Shown here: positions 15,384-24,820 of the stretch, one piece after another | Layout of the letters: every line of letters starts with the position of its first letter | Position numbering within the stretch: position 1 is the first letter of the stretch | Assembly (NCBI GenBank): GCA_027624335.1 | Contig: JAQBWV010000041.1 | Coordinates: 1 to 36,257, forward strand | Length of the DNA stretch: 36,257 nt | Reading direction: 5' to 3' | Source of the DNA: Planctomycetota bacterium | GTDB taxonomy: Bacteria; Planctomycetota; Planctomycetia; Planctomycetales; Planctomycetaceae | Made by a program: the position numbers and the translations under genes | The notes under the pieces: model-generated | Databases searched by the model: none | The model's input: only the letters and a program-made list of their open reading frames with translations | What the model was told of the DNA's origin: nothing

Positions 15384-16526
15384 TTACTCAGCCGAGAATT
15401 CGTAGACGGTCGACTTTTTGTACGTCTCGCCAGGCCTGAGGATCGTTGATGGAAATTCCGGTTGATTGACTGAGTCTGGATAATGTTGATCTTCCAGGCA
15501 CATGGCGGAACGGTGGGCGTATGTTTTTCCGCCTTTGCCTGTCTGCCCCTTCAGGAAGTTCCCGGAGTAAAGCTGAATGCCCGGTTCCTGCGTGTAAATC
15601 TTCAGTGTTCGGCCCGACGATGGATCTCTCAGCGTCGCGGCCAGTGCATTCCTGCCGGTGTTGTTTCGCAGGACAAAGTTGTGGTCGTAACCCAGGGCCG
15701 CGGTGTCCGTGAGTCGCTCGATCCGGTCGCCGAGTCTTGTCGATTTGCGAAAGTCGAGGACCGTGCCCTTGACGCCTGCAATTTCTCCCGTGGGGATCAG
15801 CGTGTCATCGGTTGGTGTGTAACTGTCTGCTTCGAGCTTCAGTTCGTGATCGAGGACCGTTGCAGAACCGGCTCCAGAGAGATTGAAGTACGCGTGGTTG
15901 GTCAGGTTCACGGGAGTGGCTGCGTCGGTCGTTGCCAGGTAGTGAATTGAGAGTTTGTTTTCGTCAGTGAGGGTGTATCGAACCGTGATTTTCAGGTTTC
16001 CAGGATAGCCTTCTTCGCCGTCAGGACTGGTGTAGGAAAACGCAGCGCCGACGCCGCCTTGAGGCTCGATGAGTTTGCCCTTCCAGACGACCTTGTCGAG
16101 GCTGCGTTCGGCGCCGCCATGCAGATGGTTCGGATCGTTGTTGGTGGCTAGAGTGTATTCCTTGCCGTCGAGTGTGAACTTGCCTCCGGCAATCCGGTTA
16201 CAGACTCGACCAGTCGTGCAGCCGAAGTACTGATTGCCGTCTCCCTCGTACCCGGCGACATCGTCAAAGCCGTTGACAACGTCCGCCATCTTTCCGGATC
16301 GATCTGCAGTGACGATCCGCCGGATCGTCGCGCCGCGAGAGATAATTGAAACCGTCATTCCATGAGTGTTCGTGAGGACGTACTCGTCGACAGCCTTGCC
16401 GTCTGACGTTTTCCCGAATGGCTTCAATTCTCCCTTCAGCACACTGTCGGCAGCCTGGATAGGCTGGACTGTCATCGTGAGGCTGAAAGAGAGAGACAGA
16501 AGTGCTGTATGACAGAAATTCTTCAT
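15384..16526 (-). CDS. galM: Exported aldose 1-epimerase (galactose mutarotase)
   Basis: Interconverts alpha and beta anomers of aldoses. The 380 residues begin with a Sec signal peptide (MKNFCHTALL, hydrophobic core, cleavage after IQA near 25), so the enzyme is periplasmic or exported, unlike cytoplasmic GalM. Catalytic residues are visible: H136 in NHLHGG, H211 in NLTNHAYFNLSG, and base E345 in CLEDQHYPDS. The FGCTTGRVCNRIAGGKF substrate loop is present. ATG 16526 is chosen because it starts the signal peptide; the frame extends upstream but is not protein-like. It is divergent from the thioredoxin gene across a 255-base spacer. Confidence 0.94.
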   Translation of the reverse strand: MKNFCHTALLSLSFSLTMTVQPIQAADSVLKGELKPFGKTSDGKAVDEYVLTNTHGMTVSIISRGATIRRIVTADRSGKMADVVNGFDDVAGYEGDGNQYFGCTTGRVCNRIAGGKFTLDGKEYTLATNNDPNHLHGGAERSLDKVVWKGKLIEPQGGVGAAFSYTSPDGEEGYPGNLKITVRYTLTDENKLSIHYLATTDAATPVNLTNHAYFNLSGAGSATVLDHELKLEADSYTPTDDTLIPTGEIAGVKGTVLDFRKSTRLGDRIERLTDTAALGYDHNFVLRNNTGRNALAATLRDPSSGRTLKIYTQEPGIQLYSGNFLKGQTGKGGKTYAHRSAMCLEDQHYPDSVNQPEFPSTILRPGETYKKSTVYEFSAE

Positions 16527-16781
16527 GATTGGAAAATCCCGAAAAGAAACGAGCTGGAACGATTCATGTAAAATGTCACAGGAAATCGATGATCGAAGAC
16601 TCATGACGGCAAGCCGTCGCAAATTGACGGTCAACGCACGGGCGAGTCTTGCGTGGTACGACGAAACGTGCAATCGAACATGCCACTGCAAGCCGGCAGA
16701 CTCGAGTCGTTCGTTGCCGAATCGACCTGATCAGCTATGTTGCATTCCGTTACTTCAGTGAGTCTCTTCAGGGAAACCCTC

Positions 16782-17645
16782 ATGGCTGATCCATCTCCGT
16801 GGATTTACGACGTTCTGACCGACCAGTTCGAGCAGCAGGTGATTCAGAAGTCTGCTGAAGTTCCGGTCATCGTTGACTTCTGGGCTCCCTGGTGTCAGCC
16901 GTGTCAGCTGCTGGCGCCGATCATCGAACAGGCAGTCAACGATGCCGCGGGCAAACTGCTGCTCGCCAAAGTGAACATCGACGACTGCCCCGAGTTGGCG
17001 CAGATGATGGGAGTTCAATCGATTCCCGTTGTCGTCGCGTTTTTCGAAGGACAGGTGATCGACAACTTTCAGGGCGTCATGCCCGAAGACGAATTGAAGG
17101 CATGGCTGGCCCGGCTGGTTCCGTCGAAAGCTGCCGAATTGTTCAAAGAAGCATTGGGGCTTCTGGAATCTGATCCGAGTACCGCCGAAGCGAATCTGCG
17201 GGAGGTCCTTGAGTTGGAGCCATCGGACACTGTGAAAATCTATCTGGCGCAGACACTGCTGGCACAGAATCGTGACGACGAGTGCAGTCAGATTATCAAG
17301 GAACTCGAAGCGCGAGGGTTTCTCGAACCTGAAGCTGAGAAACTGAAATCGCAACTTGAGATGCGAGCGACCGCTGCAGAGTCTGGCGGAGTACTGAAAG
17401 CACGCGAGGCAGCCGAGGCGAATCCGGAAGACCTGAGTCTGCAGCTCGCTTTGGCGGATTCTCTGGCAGTCGAATCCAGGCACCGGGACGCGTTCGAAAC
17501 GTTGCTGGCTGTTGTGACTTTTGATCGAGGCGGGGAAAGCGGCGAGAAGGCTCGCGAGCACATGGTCAAACTGTTTGACGTGCTCGGTGCCGGCAGCGAA
17601 CTGGTAAGCGAGTACCGTCGCAAACTGGCGACGGCACTTTACTAA
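16782..17645 (+). CDS. Thioredoxin-TPR protein, CnoX/YbbN family
   Basis: Residues 1-110 are a thioredoxin domain with the active site W37-C38-Q-P-C41 and the cis-proline in QSIPVVV. Residues 120-287 are TPR-like helices as in CnoX, a holdase that protects proteins from chlorine stress and hands them to DnaK/GroEL. The E. coli protein lacks one of the two cysteines; here both are present, so it should be redox-active. The length of 287 matches the family (284). ATG 16782 has AGGGA about 8 bases upstream. There are 48 bases to the next gene, suggesting co-transcription with the PVC dehydrogenase. Confidence 0.9.
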   Translation: MADPSPWIYDVLTDQFEQQVIQKSAEVPVIVDFWAPWCQPCQLLAPIIEQAVNDAAGKLLLAKVNIDDCPELAQMMGVQSIPVVVAFFEGQVIDNFQGVMPEDELKAWLARLVPSKAAELFKEALGLLESDPSTAEANLREVLELEPSDTVKIYLAQTLLAQNRDDECSQIIKELEARGFLEPEAEKLKSQLEMRATAAESGGVLKAREAAEANPEDLSLQLALADSLAVESRHRDAFETLLAVVTFDRGGESGEKAREHMVKLFDVLGAGSELVSEYRRKLATALY

Positions 17646-17693
17646 TTGGAAAGCGGGAATCATCTGATTCCAGGCTTAATAGCGGAACATGAA

Positions 17694-20600
17694 ATGATGG
17701 CAGCGTCGTGTCGAACTCGAATCGTTTTTTTTCTCCTGGTCTTTGCAGCAGCTTCAACAGCGGCGTATGCCCAGCGGAATCTGACGGACATACCTGATCC
17801 GGATCCGGAAATTGAACGCCAGTCGTTCATTGTCGCGGACGGGTGGGAAGTGAATCTCTACGCGGCCGATCCTCAGATCGCCAAACCGATTCAGATGAAC
17901 TTCGATCCGCAGGGGCGTCTGTGGATTGCCAGTTCCGAGATCTACCCGCACATCAAGCCGGGCGAAAAAGCGAACGATCGAATTCTCGTCGTCGAAGACA
18001 AGAACGGCGACGGCACAGCCGACAGCACGACGGTGTTCGCCGATGGACTGCTGATTCCGACAGGTGTGCTGCCTGGCGACGGCGGTGTCTACGCTGCCAA
18101 CAGCACAGAGCTGGTTCACTTTTCCGATACCGACGGTGACGGGAAATCGGATCGCGAACGCGTCGTGCTGTCTGGCTTTGGCACGGAAGACACGCATCAC
18201 ATCCTGCACACGCTCCGCTGGGGGCCGGACGGGATGATGTACCTGAACCAGTCAATCTACATTCACTCGCACATCGAAACTCCGTGGGGACCTCGCCGAC
18301 TTAACGCTGGCGGTATCTGGCAATTCAGGCCGGAGACGATGCATCTGGAAGTATTCGCACGAGGCTGGGTCAATACCTGGGGACATCAGTTCGACAACTC
18401 AGGGCAGTCGTTTGTCACCGACGGAGCAGGCGGCGAAGGCATCAACTACGCGATTCCCGGCGCGGCTTATCCGACGGCACAGGGCGTTCCTCGAATCTTT
18501 CATGGCCTGAATCCAGGCAGTCCGAAGTACTGCGGACTGGCAATCGTCAGTGGTCGCCGGGTCCCGGACGACTGGCAGGGAAACCTCATCACGAATGATT
18601 TCCGTGGACACCGGGTTTGTCGCTTTACGTTGAGCGATGACGGTGCCGGTTACGCATCTCGGGAACTCGGAGAGCTGATCAAGACTCCGCACGTCGCGTT
18701 CCGCCCGATCGATGTCGCGATGGGTCCGGACGGAGCGATCTACATTGCCGACTGGTACAACCCGATCATCCAGCATGGCGAAGTCGACTTCCGTGACCCT
18801 CGGCGAGACCACACTCACGGACGCATCTGGCGAGTCACTTACACAGGCTCAGCGGCGAGTCAATCGGTGGCCAACGTTGCGGTGATTGACCAGCGACCGC
18901 AACTTGTGAACGCTTCAGTTCCGGAACTTCTGGAGCAGCTGAAATCGCCCGAAGGCTGGACTCGCGAAAACACGCGTCGAGTGCTCAAGGAACGCGGCGT
19001 TGATTCGGTGCTCGCTGCGTTGCGGGAGTGGACGGCGACGCTCGATGACGAGCGGCACCAGCTCGAAGCATTGTGGATGCATCAGTCGCTTCGTTCGCCA
19101 GACATTGAATTGCTCAAGTCGTTATGTCATGCGGAAACGCCAGAAGTGAGAGCTGCCGCCGTGCGAGTCGCTCAGCACTGGCAGGATTCTCTGGCGGAAG
19201 AAGCATTCCTGGAACTGCTCGCGGGAGCCATTCACGATGAGCATCCGCGAGTGCGTCTGGAAGCCATTCGCGTGCTCGGAAATTCAGGGACGGTGACGGC
19301 GATTCAACTCGCGATGCAAGCGCTCGATTATCCGATGGACCGGTTTCTGGATTACGCACTGTGGCTCACGGCGTGGGAGAGTCGCGGTACCTGGCTGCCG
19401 CTTGTCGAACGAGGCGAGGCGACATTTGGCGGCAATTCTGAGCACATGACTTTTGCGCTGACCGCCGTTGGATCGCCTGCCGTTGTACCGCGACTGATCG
19501 CTCTACTGAGCTCCGACGACCTGGCGGGCCAACGCTGGAATGACACCGTCCAACTGGTTGTGTCACGAGGAAACGCCCAGCAGTTTGGAGACGTCCTTCG
19601 AATCGTTGTCGCGGAGTCCGATCCGGCACAGAAACACGCTCTGTTGCGAGAAATTGTCAGCGCAGCACGTCAGCGCAACATTCGACCGCCGGGCGATCTC
19701 AGGGAACTGGACGGACTCCTTGCCGACGACCAGACGGTGGCGGTCAGGTCAGAGGCGGCTCTGGCGGCTGGCCTTTGGAAAGTCGGGCACCATGCCGGAC
19801 TGCTATCGAGACTGGCGAATGAGCGGTCCGCCAACCTGACTCTCAGAACATCGGCAATTTCCGGGCTTGTCGCGATGAACATGAAGGGATTGGACGAGTC
19901 TCTCGAAATGTTCGCCGCCAACCAGGAAGAGCCATTCAGTATTCGCGAAGCAGCTGTTCTGGGACTGGCTCAGCGGGATGCTGGCCACGGTGCAGGAGTT
20001 TTGATCGACCTGCTGAGCACCGCCGAGAATGCCGATCCGACGAAACTGGTGCAGTCATTTCTTCAATTGAAACAAGGGCCGGCAGCATTGGCTGCGGTGC
20101 TGAAAGAACGAAAGCTGCCGGCTGATTCGGCGAAGATGGCTCTGCGTGCGATCGACAGTTCCGGTCGGCAGCTGGACGCTTTGAAGCTGGCGATCTCGAC
20201 GGCCGGATCGATAACGACGGGTGCGAAGAAGCTGTCTCCAGAAGAAATGGCTGCGTTCGTCGCGGACGTCAGGAACAAGGGAGACCGGATTCGAGGAGAA
20301 GAGGTCTATCGGCGAGCCAGTTTGTCATGCATGAAGTGTCACGCAATCGGTGGTGCCGGTGGGAAGGTTGGTCCCGACATGGGTAGCATCGGCGGCAGCG
20401 CTCAGATTGACTACCTGGTGGAATCGCTGCTGGATCCGAACGCCAAGGTCAAAGAAGGATTTCATACGGTCGTTGTGGTCACCGACGAGGGGAAGACGTT
20501 TTCAGGAATCAAAGTTCGCCAGACAGACACGCAGCTGATCCTGAGGGATGCTCAGGGAGTCGAAATGGCGATCGCTCTGGATTCAATCGATCAGCAGGTC

Positions 20601-21176
20601 AACGGAACATCGTTGATGCCGACAGGATTGTTCGACAAGCTGACGCATCTGGAGCTGGTCGACATGGTGCGGTTTCTGTCGGAGCTCGGAAAGGTCGGAG
20701 GGTTGCAGGTCAGTCGAGACCGTATCGTTCGCAACTGGCAGGTGCTGTTGCCGTCCGATGACGTTGATTATCGATTGCGGCGGACGCGTCTGGCATCCGT
20801 TACTGAAGATGATCCCGCCTTCATCTGGCAGCCTGCGTACAGCCGAGTGAGCGGTGACCTGCCACTTGATGATCAGCCAAAGGTGATGTACCGGGGTCCG
20901 TTCCAGAAAGGACCATCTGGTTTGACGTTCGCAAGATTCTCGCTGGACGTCGGGACAGCCGGAAAAGTCGAGTTGGCACTGAATTCGGTGGCTGGCGTCA
21001 CCATCTGGCTGGACGGAGTCCCGTTGGAATCGGCAGTGAAAACGTCGCTTGATCTCCAGACTGGACGGCATCGCGTCACGCTGATGGTTTCTCAACCGGA
21101 ACGATCCGAGCCACTGCAGATTCACATCAACGATGTGGCCGAGTCAAACGCTCAGATTCAGCTACTGGCTGATTGA
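17694..21176 (+). CDS. PVC-type membrane-bound dehydrogenase with HEAT repeats and c-type heme domain
   Basis: Predicted 1160 residues, exported by a Sec signal peptide (about 1-27, ending AYA). Residues 30-390 are the PVC-type beta-propeller with metal/propeller blades (FDPQGRLWIASSEIYPH, EDKNGDGTAD, AMGPDGAIYIADWYNP). Residues 420-840 are HEAT-like helical repeats. A cytochrome c domain follows with the heme site C879-M-K-C882-H883 and an axial Met in GPDMGSIGG. The last 170 residues resemble a PA14/galactose-binding beta module. ATG 17694 gives the signal peptide; a TTG at 17646 is less likely. The natural substrate is unknown; such proteins are assumed to oxidise sugars or alcohols in the periplasm. 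Confidence 0.9.
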   Translation: MMAASCRTRIVFFLLVFAAASTAAYAQRNLTDIPDPDPEIERQSFIVADGWEVNLYAADPQIAKPIQMNFDPQGRLWIASSEIYPHIKPGEKANDRILVVEDKNGDGTADSTTVFADGLLIPTGVLPGDGGVYAANSTELVHFSDTDGDGKSDRERVVLSGFGTEDTHHILHTLRWGPDGMMYLNQSIYIHSHIETPWGPRRLNAGGIWQFRPETMHLEVFARGWVNTWGHQFDNSGQSFVTDGAGGEGINYAIPGAAYPTAQGVPRIFHGLNPGSPKYCGLAIVSGRRVPDDWQGNLITNDFRGHRVCRFTLSDDGAGYASRELGELIKTPHVAFRPIDVAMGPDGAIYIADWYNPIIQHGEVDFRDPRRDHTHGRIWRVTYTGSAASQSVANVAVIDQRPQLVNASVPELLEQLKSPEGWTRENTRRVLKERGVDSVLAALREWTATLDDERHQLEALWMHQSLRSPDIELLKSLCHAETPEVRAAAVRVAQHWQDSLAEEAFLELLAGAIHDEHPRVRLEAIRVLGNSGTVTAIQLAMQALDYPMDRFLDYALWLTAWESRGTWLPLVERGEATFGGNSEHMTFALTAVGSPAVVPRLIALLSSDDLAGQRWNDTVQLVVSRGNAQQFGDVLRIVVAESDPAQKHALLREIVSAARQRNIRPPGDLRELDGLLADDQTVAVRSEAALAAGLWKVGHHAGLLSRLANERSANLTLRTSAISGLVAMNMKGLDESLEMFAANQEEPFSIREAAVLGLAQRDAGHGAGVLIDLLSTAENADPTKLVQSFLQLKQGPAALAAVLKERKLPADSAKMALRAIDSSGRQLDALKLAISTAGSITTGAKKLSPEEMAAFVADVRNKGDRIRGEEVYRRASLSCMKCHAIGGAGGKVGPDMGSIGGSAQIDYLVESLLDPNAKVKEGFHTVVVVTDEGKTFSGIKVRQTDTQLILRDAQGVEMAIALDSIDQQVNGTSLMPTGLFDKLTHLELVDMVRFLSELGKVGGLQVSRDRIVRNWQVLLPSDDVDYRLRRTRLASVTEDDPAFIWQPAYSRVSGDLPLDDQPKVMYRGPFQKGPSGLTFARFSLDVGTAGKVELALNSVAGVTIWLDGVPLESAVKTSLDLQTGRHRVTLMVSQPERSEPLQIHINDVAESNAQIQLLAD

Positions 21177-21402
21177 GAGTCGTGTCTCGCGAATCAGCGT
21201 TTCGTGGTGTGGAGCCGGAACTCGAATCTGGCGAAGGTCAGTTAGAGTCCGTACCATGAACCTCACTCGGTCGGTCGCTGCATCGTGTGTGCAGTGCCCC
21301 GTTTAGAAGTCGTAGAAGTCGCAGGGAGTGTGAAGCCTGCCTCGAACGTGCGACATTCATCACGGCCCCTTAGCGACGCAGCACAGGCGAAGGTCGATTG
21401 CC

Positions 21403-23355
21403 ATGAGTGAACTGATTGTCAACTGCCCAAAGTGCAGCAAGGGATTGAAACTTCGCGACCGCAAGAAACTCGGAAAGAAAGCTCGTTGCCCGAAGTGCAG
21501 TCACGTTTTCATTCTTTCGGCCCCGCCGGAGACTCCGGACGACGAGGACGAAGTCGAGCTGAAACTCGCTTCGGACGTGGCTCCGCAACCCGCTCCTTCG
21601 TCCCAGGAGCCTGCCGTCGGAGTCGCCGCCCGCTGGGTTCCGGATAACGCCCCTCCACTTCAGCAGGCTGCCGTCCAATTTCAGGTTCCTCAACAGGCGA
21701 TGCCAGAGCAGCCGGCTGCCAGCGGGTTCCCACTGGTTCCGTCAGTTGGCCCGGTCACTGTCGCACCGGAAGATGCTGGTGGAGTAGCGCATCTCAAGGC
21801 TCTTAAGAAGAAGAATGCCAAGCGGCGGAATGCTGCGATCATTGCGGGAGTGCTGACAGCGGCTGCGGTCGGTGGTGTCGTGTACTTCGCTCAGGATCAT
21901 CTGGAAGCAGCGAAGATTGCTGAGGAAGAAGCACAGAAACCAAAAATCGACGAAGAACTGCAGGCCACAAAGGACGGCCTGCGGCGGGCAACCGAACTCG
22001 CAAAAGCGTCAAGCCCGACTGCTGGCGGACCGATTCCCATGAAGTGTATGCCCCTTGGGGCGCGAGTGATTATCAGTCTCCGTCCCGCAGAACTCTGGAA
22101 GGCCGGCAGTCGTGGTGAAGAGCTGCGCTACTGCCTGGGACCATTCGGCGAGTGGGCGACGGCTAAAATCACGGAATTGTGTCAGTTCGAGCCGGCTCAG
22201 ATCGAACAAGCTCTGATTGGAATCATCCCTGGCGAAGTCGGGGCTGCTCCGCAGGTTGCTGCCATCGTCAGACTTGTTGAACCAGCAAAGAAATCGGAGT
22301 TGCTGGTCAAGTTCGGCGGTGAAAGCAACCAGGATCATGGATACCCGATCTATGTTCGAGAGAATCTCAGTTTTCTGATCGGTTCCGACTTGAAGATGAT
22401 CGCTGTGGCTCCAAGTGGTGCCGCAGCCGCGGAAATGGCCAGTTCTGTTGAGTACCAGAATCCGCAGTCAGACGGAATTGACGCCCTACTGCCGCAGACA
22501 GACTCCGAACGGCACCTGACCGTTATTTTCGAGCCACTGAGTGTCAACCTGCACCGGGATACGATGTTCCCGAAAGAGGTCTGGAAGCTCATCGATAAAA
22601 GCATGCAGTTCTTCAACGAGGATGAGATTGAGACGGCGGTCTGGAGCATGCATTTTGGTGACACAAAGTTCCATTCCGAAATATTGGTGCGGAACAAAAC
22701 GGTCATCCGTGAGCATCTGCTGCAGGGACAAATGCAGAAGAAGTTGAAACTGCTGCCGTTCGAACTCGTATCGATGGTTGAGCTGATGAATCCGCAAATC
22801 ATCGGCCCGCGAAAAGTCATCGGACGTTTTCCCGCGATGACGCAGGTGTACGCCATGTCGACGATTGGTGGCATGGGCAGTCGTTTTGCTCAGCTGACGA
22901 CCGAGTTACCGGATCGCGCTGCTCCGAATCTTGCGCTGGGCGGGCTGCTGGCCTGGGACGAATCCACCCGAACAGATTTCTCCAGGTCCGTCAAACAGGT
23001 ACAACCTGAGGATACGGGACCGAAGATTCCGGACCTGATCGCTGATCGCCTGAAGACGATCATCGAGGTTGAGTTTCCCCGGACACCGCTGCAGGACGCA
23101 TTTGCCTACATTGCTGACGAATGTAAGTGTGACCATTACATCAACGGTGATGCTTTGAAGCTAAGCGGGTATACGAAGAACATGCCCCAGGCTTTCACGG
23201 GGCAGATGTCCGGGTACGACGCGATCAAGGCGATCGTAACCAAAGACAAACAGACCGATCTTTGCATCGTGATTCAGGAAGACCAGAAACGATTTCTCGT
23301 GACGACCAAACCTGTTGCCACGGAAGCTGGATTGACGATTTACCAGTTCAAGTAG
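21403..23355 (+). CDS. Zinc-ribbon membrane protein with C-terminal secretin-N/STN-like domain
   Basis: Predicted 650 residues. The N-terminus is an MJ0042-type zinc ribbon (C8-P-K-C11, C29-P-K-C32). An acidic/Pro/Gln-rich linker leads to one membrane helix at 144-163. A coiled segment and a large domain of about 350 residues follow without a recognised family. The final 100 residues (FPRTPLQDAFAYIADE, then GYTKNMPQAF) look like the STN/secretin N0 fold often seen at the end of planctomycete membrane proteins. ATG 21403 has AAGG about 10 bases upstream. It is followed by a shorter protein of the same layout after 7 bases, so the two are probably co-expressed. Confidence 0.75.
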   Translation: MSELIVNCPKCSKGLKLRDRKKLGKKARCPKCSHVFILSAPPETPDDEDEVELKLASDVAPQPAPSSQEPAVGVAARWVPDNAPPLQQAAVQFQVPQQAMPEQPAASGFPLVPSVGPVTVAPEDAGGVAHLKALKKKNAKRRNAAIIAGVLTAAAVGGVVYFAQDHLEAAKIAEEEAQKPKIDEELQATKDGLRRATELAKASSPTAGGPIPMKCMPLGARVIISLRPAELWKAGSRGEELRYCLGPFGEWATAKITELCQFEPAQIEQALIGIIPGEVGAAPQVAAIVRLVEPAKKSELLVKFGGESNQDHGYPIYVRENLSFLIGSDLKMIAVAPSGAAAAEMASSVEYQNPQSDGIDALLPQTDSERHLTVIFEPLSVNLHRDTMFPKEVWKLIDKSMQFFNEDEIETAVWSMHFGDTKFHSEILVRNKTVIREHLLQGQMQKKLKLLPFELVSMVELMNPQIIGPRKVIGRFPAMTQVYAMSTIGGMGSRFAQLTTELPDRAAPNLALGGLLAWDESTRTDFSRSVKQVQPEDTGPKIPDLIADRLKTIIEVEFPRTPLQDAFAYIADECKCDHYINGDALKLSGYTKNMPQAFTGQMSGYDAIKAIVTKDKQTDLCIVIQEDQKRFLVTTKPVATEAGLTIYQFK

Positions 23356-23362
23356 TCCGGTC

Positions 23363-24364
23363 ATGACAAACTCAGGAATGGTTCACCACGTTTCCGACGC
23401 CTGCCCGTCCTGCGCGACACGTCTGAGGATCGCGTTGGAGACTGCCGAAGAGCTTCCGTTTTCCTGTCCTGAATGCGGAGTCGCGCTGGTTGCCCACTCA
23501 GGCAGCACCGGGAGCGTCGAGATTTCCGCATTCGCTGCTGCACCTTCTGATAGTCCAGCGAGTGCCGTCGATCTGTCGAGCCTGCTAAGCCGGTTCCCTG
23601 GCGGCAGCCGGACGGTGGCCATTGTCGCGACGTTCGCATTCGGAATGGTGATGCTGACTTGCCTGATTCCGGAAAGAGAACATTCTGTAATTCCCGGCGT
23701 CGAGCGCGACGGTGGGTCCGTCGATAAGCAGTCGGGCGATGAGATGGTCGCGGATGCCCTGCCGATCAGCTCGACGGTCGTCCACGACGAGACTGAGAGC
23801 ATTGATCCAGGGCGAGACTTCAGTAATCCAGAATTCTCGTCGGTCGCCGAGGAGCTGACGGTATCGGACATTGCAATCACAGCCTTGAGCGAATTGCCAC
23901 TTGATCTCCCGCAGCCGTTTAGATCCGATCTGGAATCGGCATCTGAGGAAGTGGTCGGTCAAGGGGCGACTGGAAGCGAAGCCACTCCTGATGAAAAGTT
24001 GGACCCCTCCATCGTCACGGGCGACGCAACCGAACATCCCGATGCAGCGCCGACCGATGAACCATCGACGACAGTTCAACCATCTCGAAAGCTGATGAGC
24101 CTTCAGGAGCGGATGGACGTCCCGATCAACAGTTTTCGACAGACGAAACCCATGCCGCTGCGAGATGTCATTCGGATTGTCGAGCAAATGTGTCTTGTCA
24201 GAGTCGATACTTCTGCCGTGTCGGAGGAGCAGCTGAGCCAGCAAGTGACGGTATCACTGCTGCAAACCACGCCGTCAGGAATTCTCACGGAAGCCGGGCA
24301 GAAAACCGGGCTGGGTGTTATCGTTGACGACGCTTCGGTTCGGCTCGTTTCTGAGGTGGAATGA
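23363..24364 (+). CDS. Shorter zinc-ribbon/membrane/STN-like protein paired with the preceding gene
   Basis: Predicted 333 residues repeating the neighbour's plan: a zinc ribbon (C14-P-S-C17, C35-P-E-C38), an Ala/Ser linker, one membrane helix at about 84-102, a long acidic disordered stretch (105-245), and a C-terminal STN-like domain (PLRDVIRIVEQMC, then LLQTTPSGILTEAGQKTGLGV). The large middle domain of the 650-residue neighbour is missing. The start is 7 bases after the neighbour's TAG with no strong ribosome site, so translation is probably coupled. The function is not known; the layout suggests a cytoplasmic zinc ribbon tethered to a periplasmic protein-binding domain. Confidence 0.72.
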   Translation: MTNSGMVHHVSDACPSCATRLRIALETAEELPFSCPECGVALVAHSGSTGSVEISAFAAAPSDSPASAVDLSSLLSRFPGGSRTVAIVATFAFGMVMLTCLIPEREHSVIPGVERDGGSVDKQSGDEMVADALPISSTVVHDETESIDPGRDFSNPEFSSVAEELTVSDIAITALSELPLDLPQPFRSDLESASEEVVGQGATGSEATPDEKLDPSIVTGDATEHPDAAPTDEPSTTVQPSRKLMSLQERMDVPINSFRQTKPMPLRDVIRIVEQMCLVRVDTSAVSEEQLSQQVTVSLLQTTPSGILTEAGQKTGLGVIVDDASVRLVSEVE

Positions 24365-24400
24365 GCATCCATTTACGGTATCTGCTGCAAGCGAGTGCTG

Positions 24401-24694
24401 ATGGAACTTGACGATACGATCTGTTACTGCTTCCATGTCTCGCAGCGGAAAATCTGCAACTACATCCGCATCAACAAACTGCGACGAGCCAGCCAGGTCA
24501 GCGATTGCGGCGGAGCAGGCTCGGGGTGTGGTTGGTGCATCCCGTTTATCGAGAAGCTGTTTGACGAGTCTGAGCGACGCGGAGAAGTTCAGGCGATCTC
24601 AGCTGATGAGTATGCTCGCGCTCGAGGTAGCTACATCCGCGCTGGTAAGGGTAAGCCCCCGGCTGGCGCGACTCCGCCCCCTGCAGAATCGTAG
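24401..24694 (+). CDS. BFD-like [2Fe-2S] protein
   Basis: Predicted 97 residues. The bacterioferritin-associated-ferredoxin pattern is clear: C8-Y-C10, a helical spacer with basic residues, then C43-G-W-C46 inside GSGCGWCIP. These four cysteines should hold a [2Fe-2S] cluster; C36 is extra. BFD proteins mobilise iron from bacterioferritin or serve as small electron-transfer modules. The C-terminal 45 residues form an extension ending in a Pro/Ala tail. ATG 24401 is used because it begins the fold; the ribosome site is weak. It lies 36 bases after the zinc-ribbon gene. Confidence 0.85.
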   Translation: MELDDTICYCFHVSQRKICNYIRINKLRRASQVSDCGGAGSGCGWCIPFIEKLFDESERRGEVQAISADEYARARGSYIRAGKGKPPAGATPPPAES

Positions 24695-24820
24695 TTCCCT
24701 GCCGGTCCATCTCCAATTGTTGAAAACGACCGACCGACAGTGCATGTTCGACATGCTGCCGAATCTTCATTCCCGTCCCTGCTTATGTCCTGGCTCAGTC
24801 GCCACATTCGAGATTCAACC

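Noticed and set aside
16755-17663. 302-codon minus-strand frame opposite the thioredoxin-TPR gene
   Set aside because: Exact antisense of a recognised gene; Phe/Gln/Arg-rich with no family pattern.
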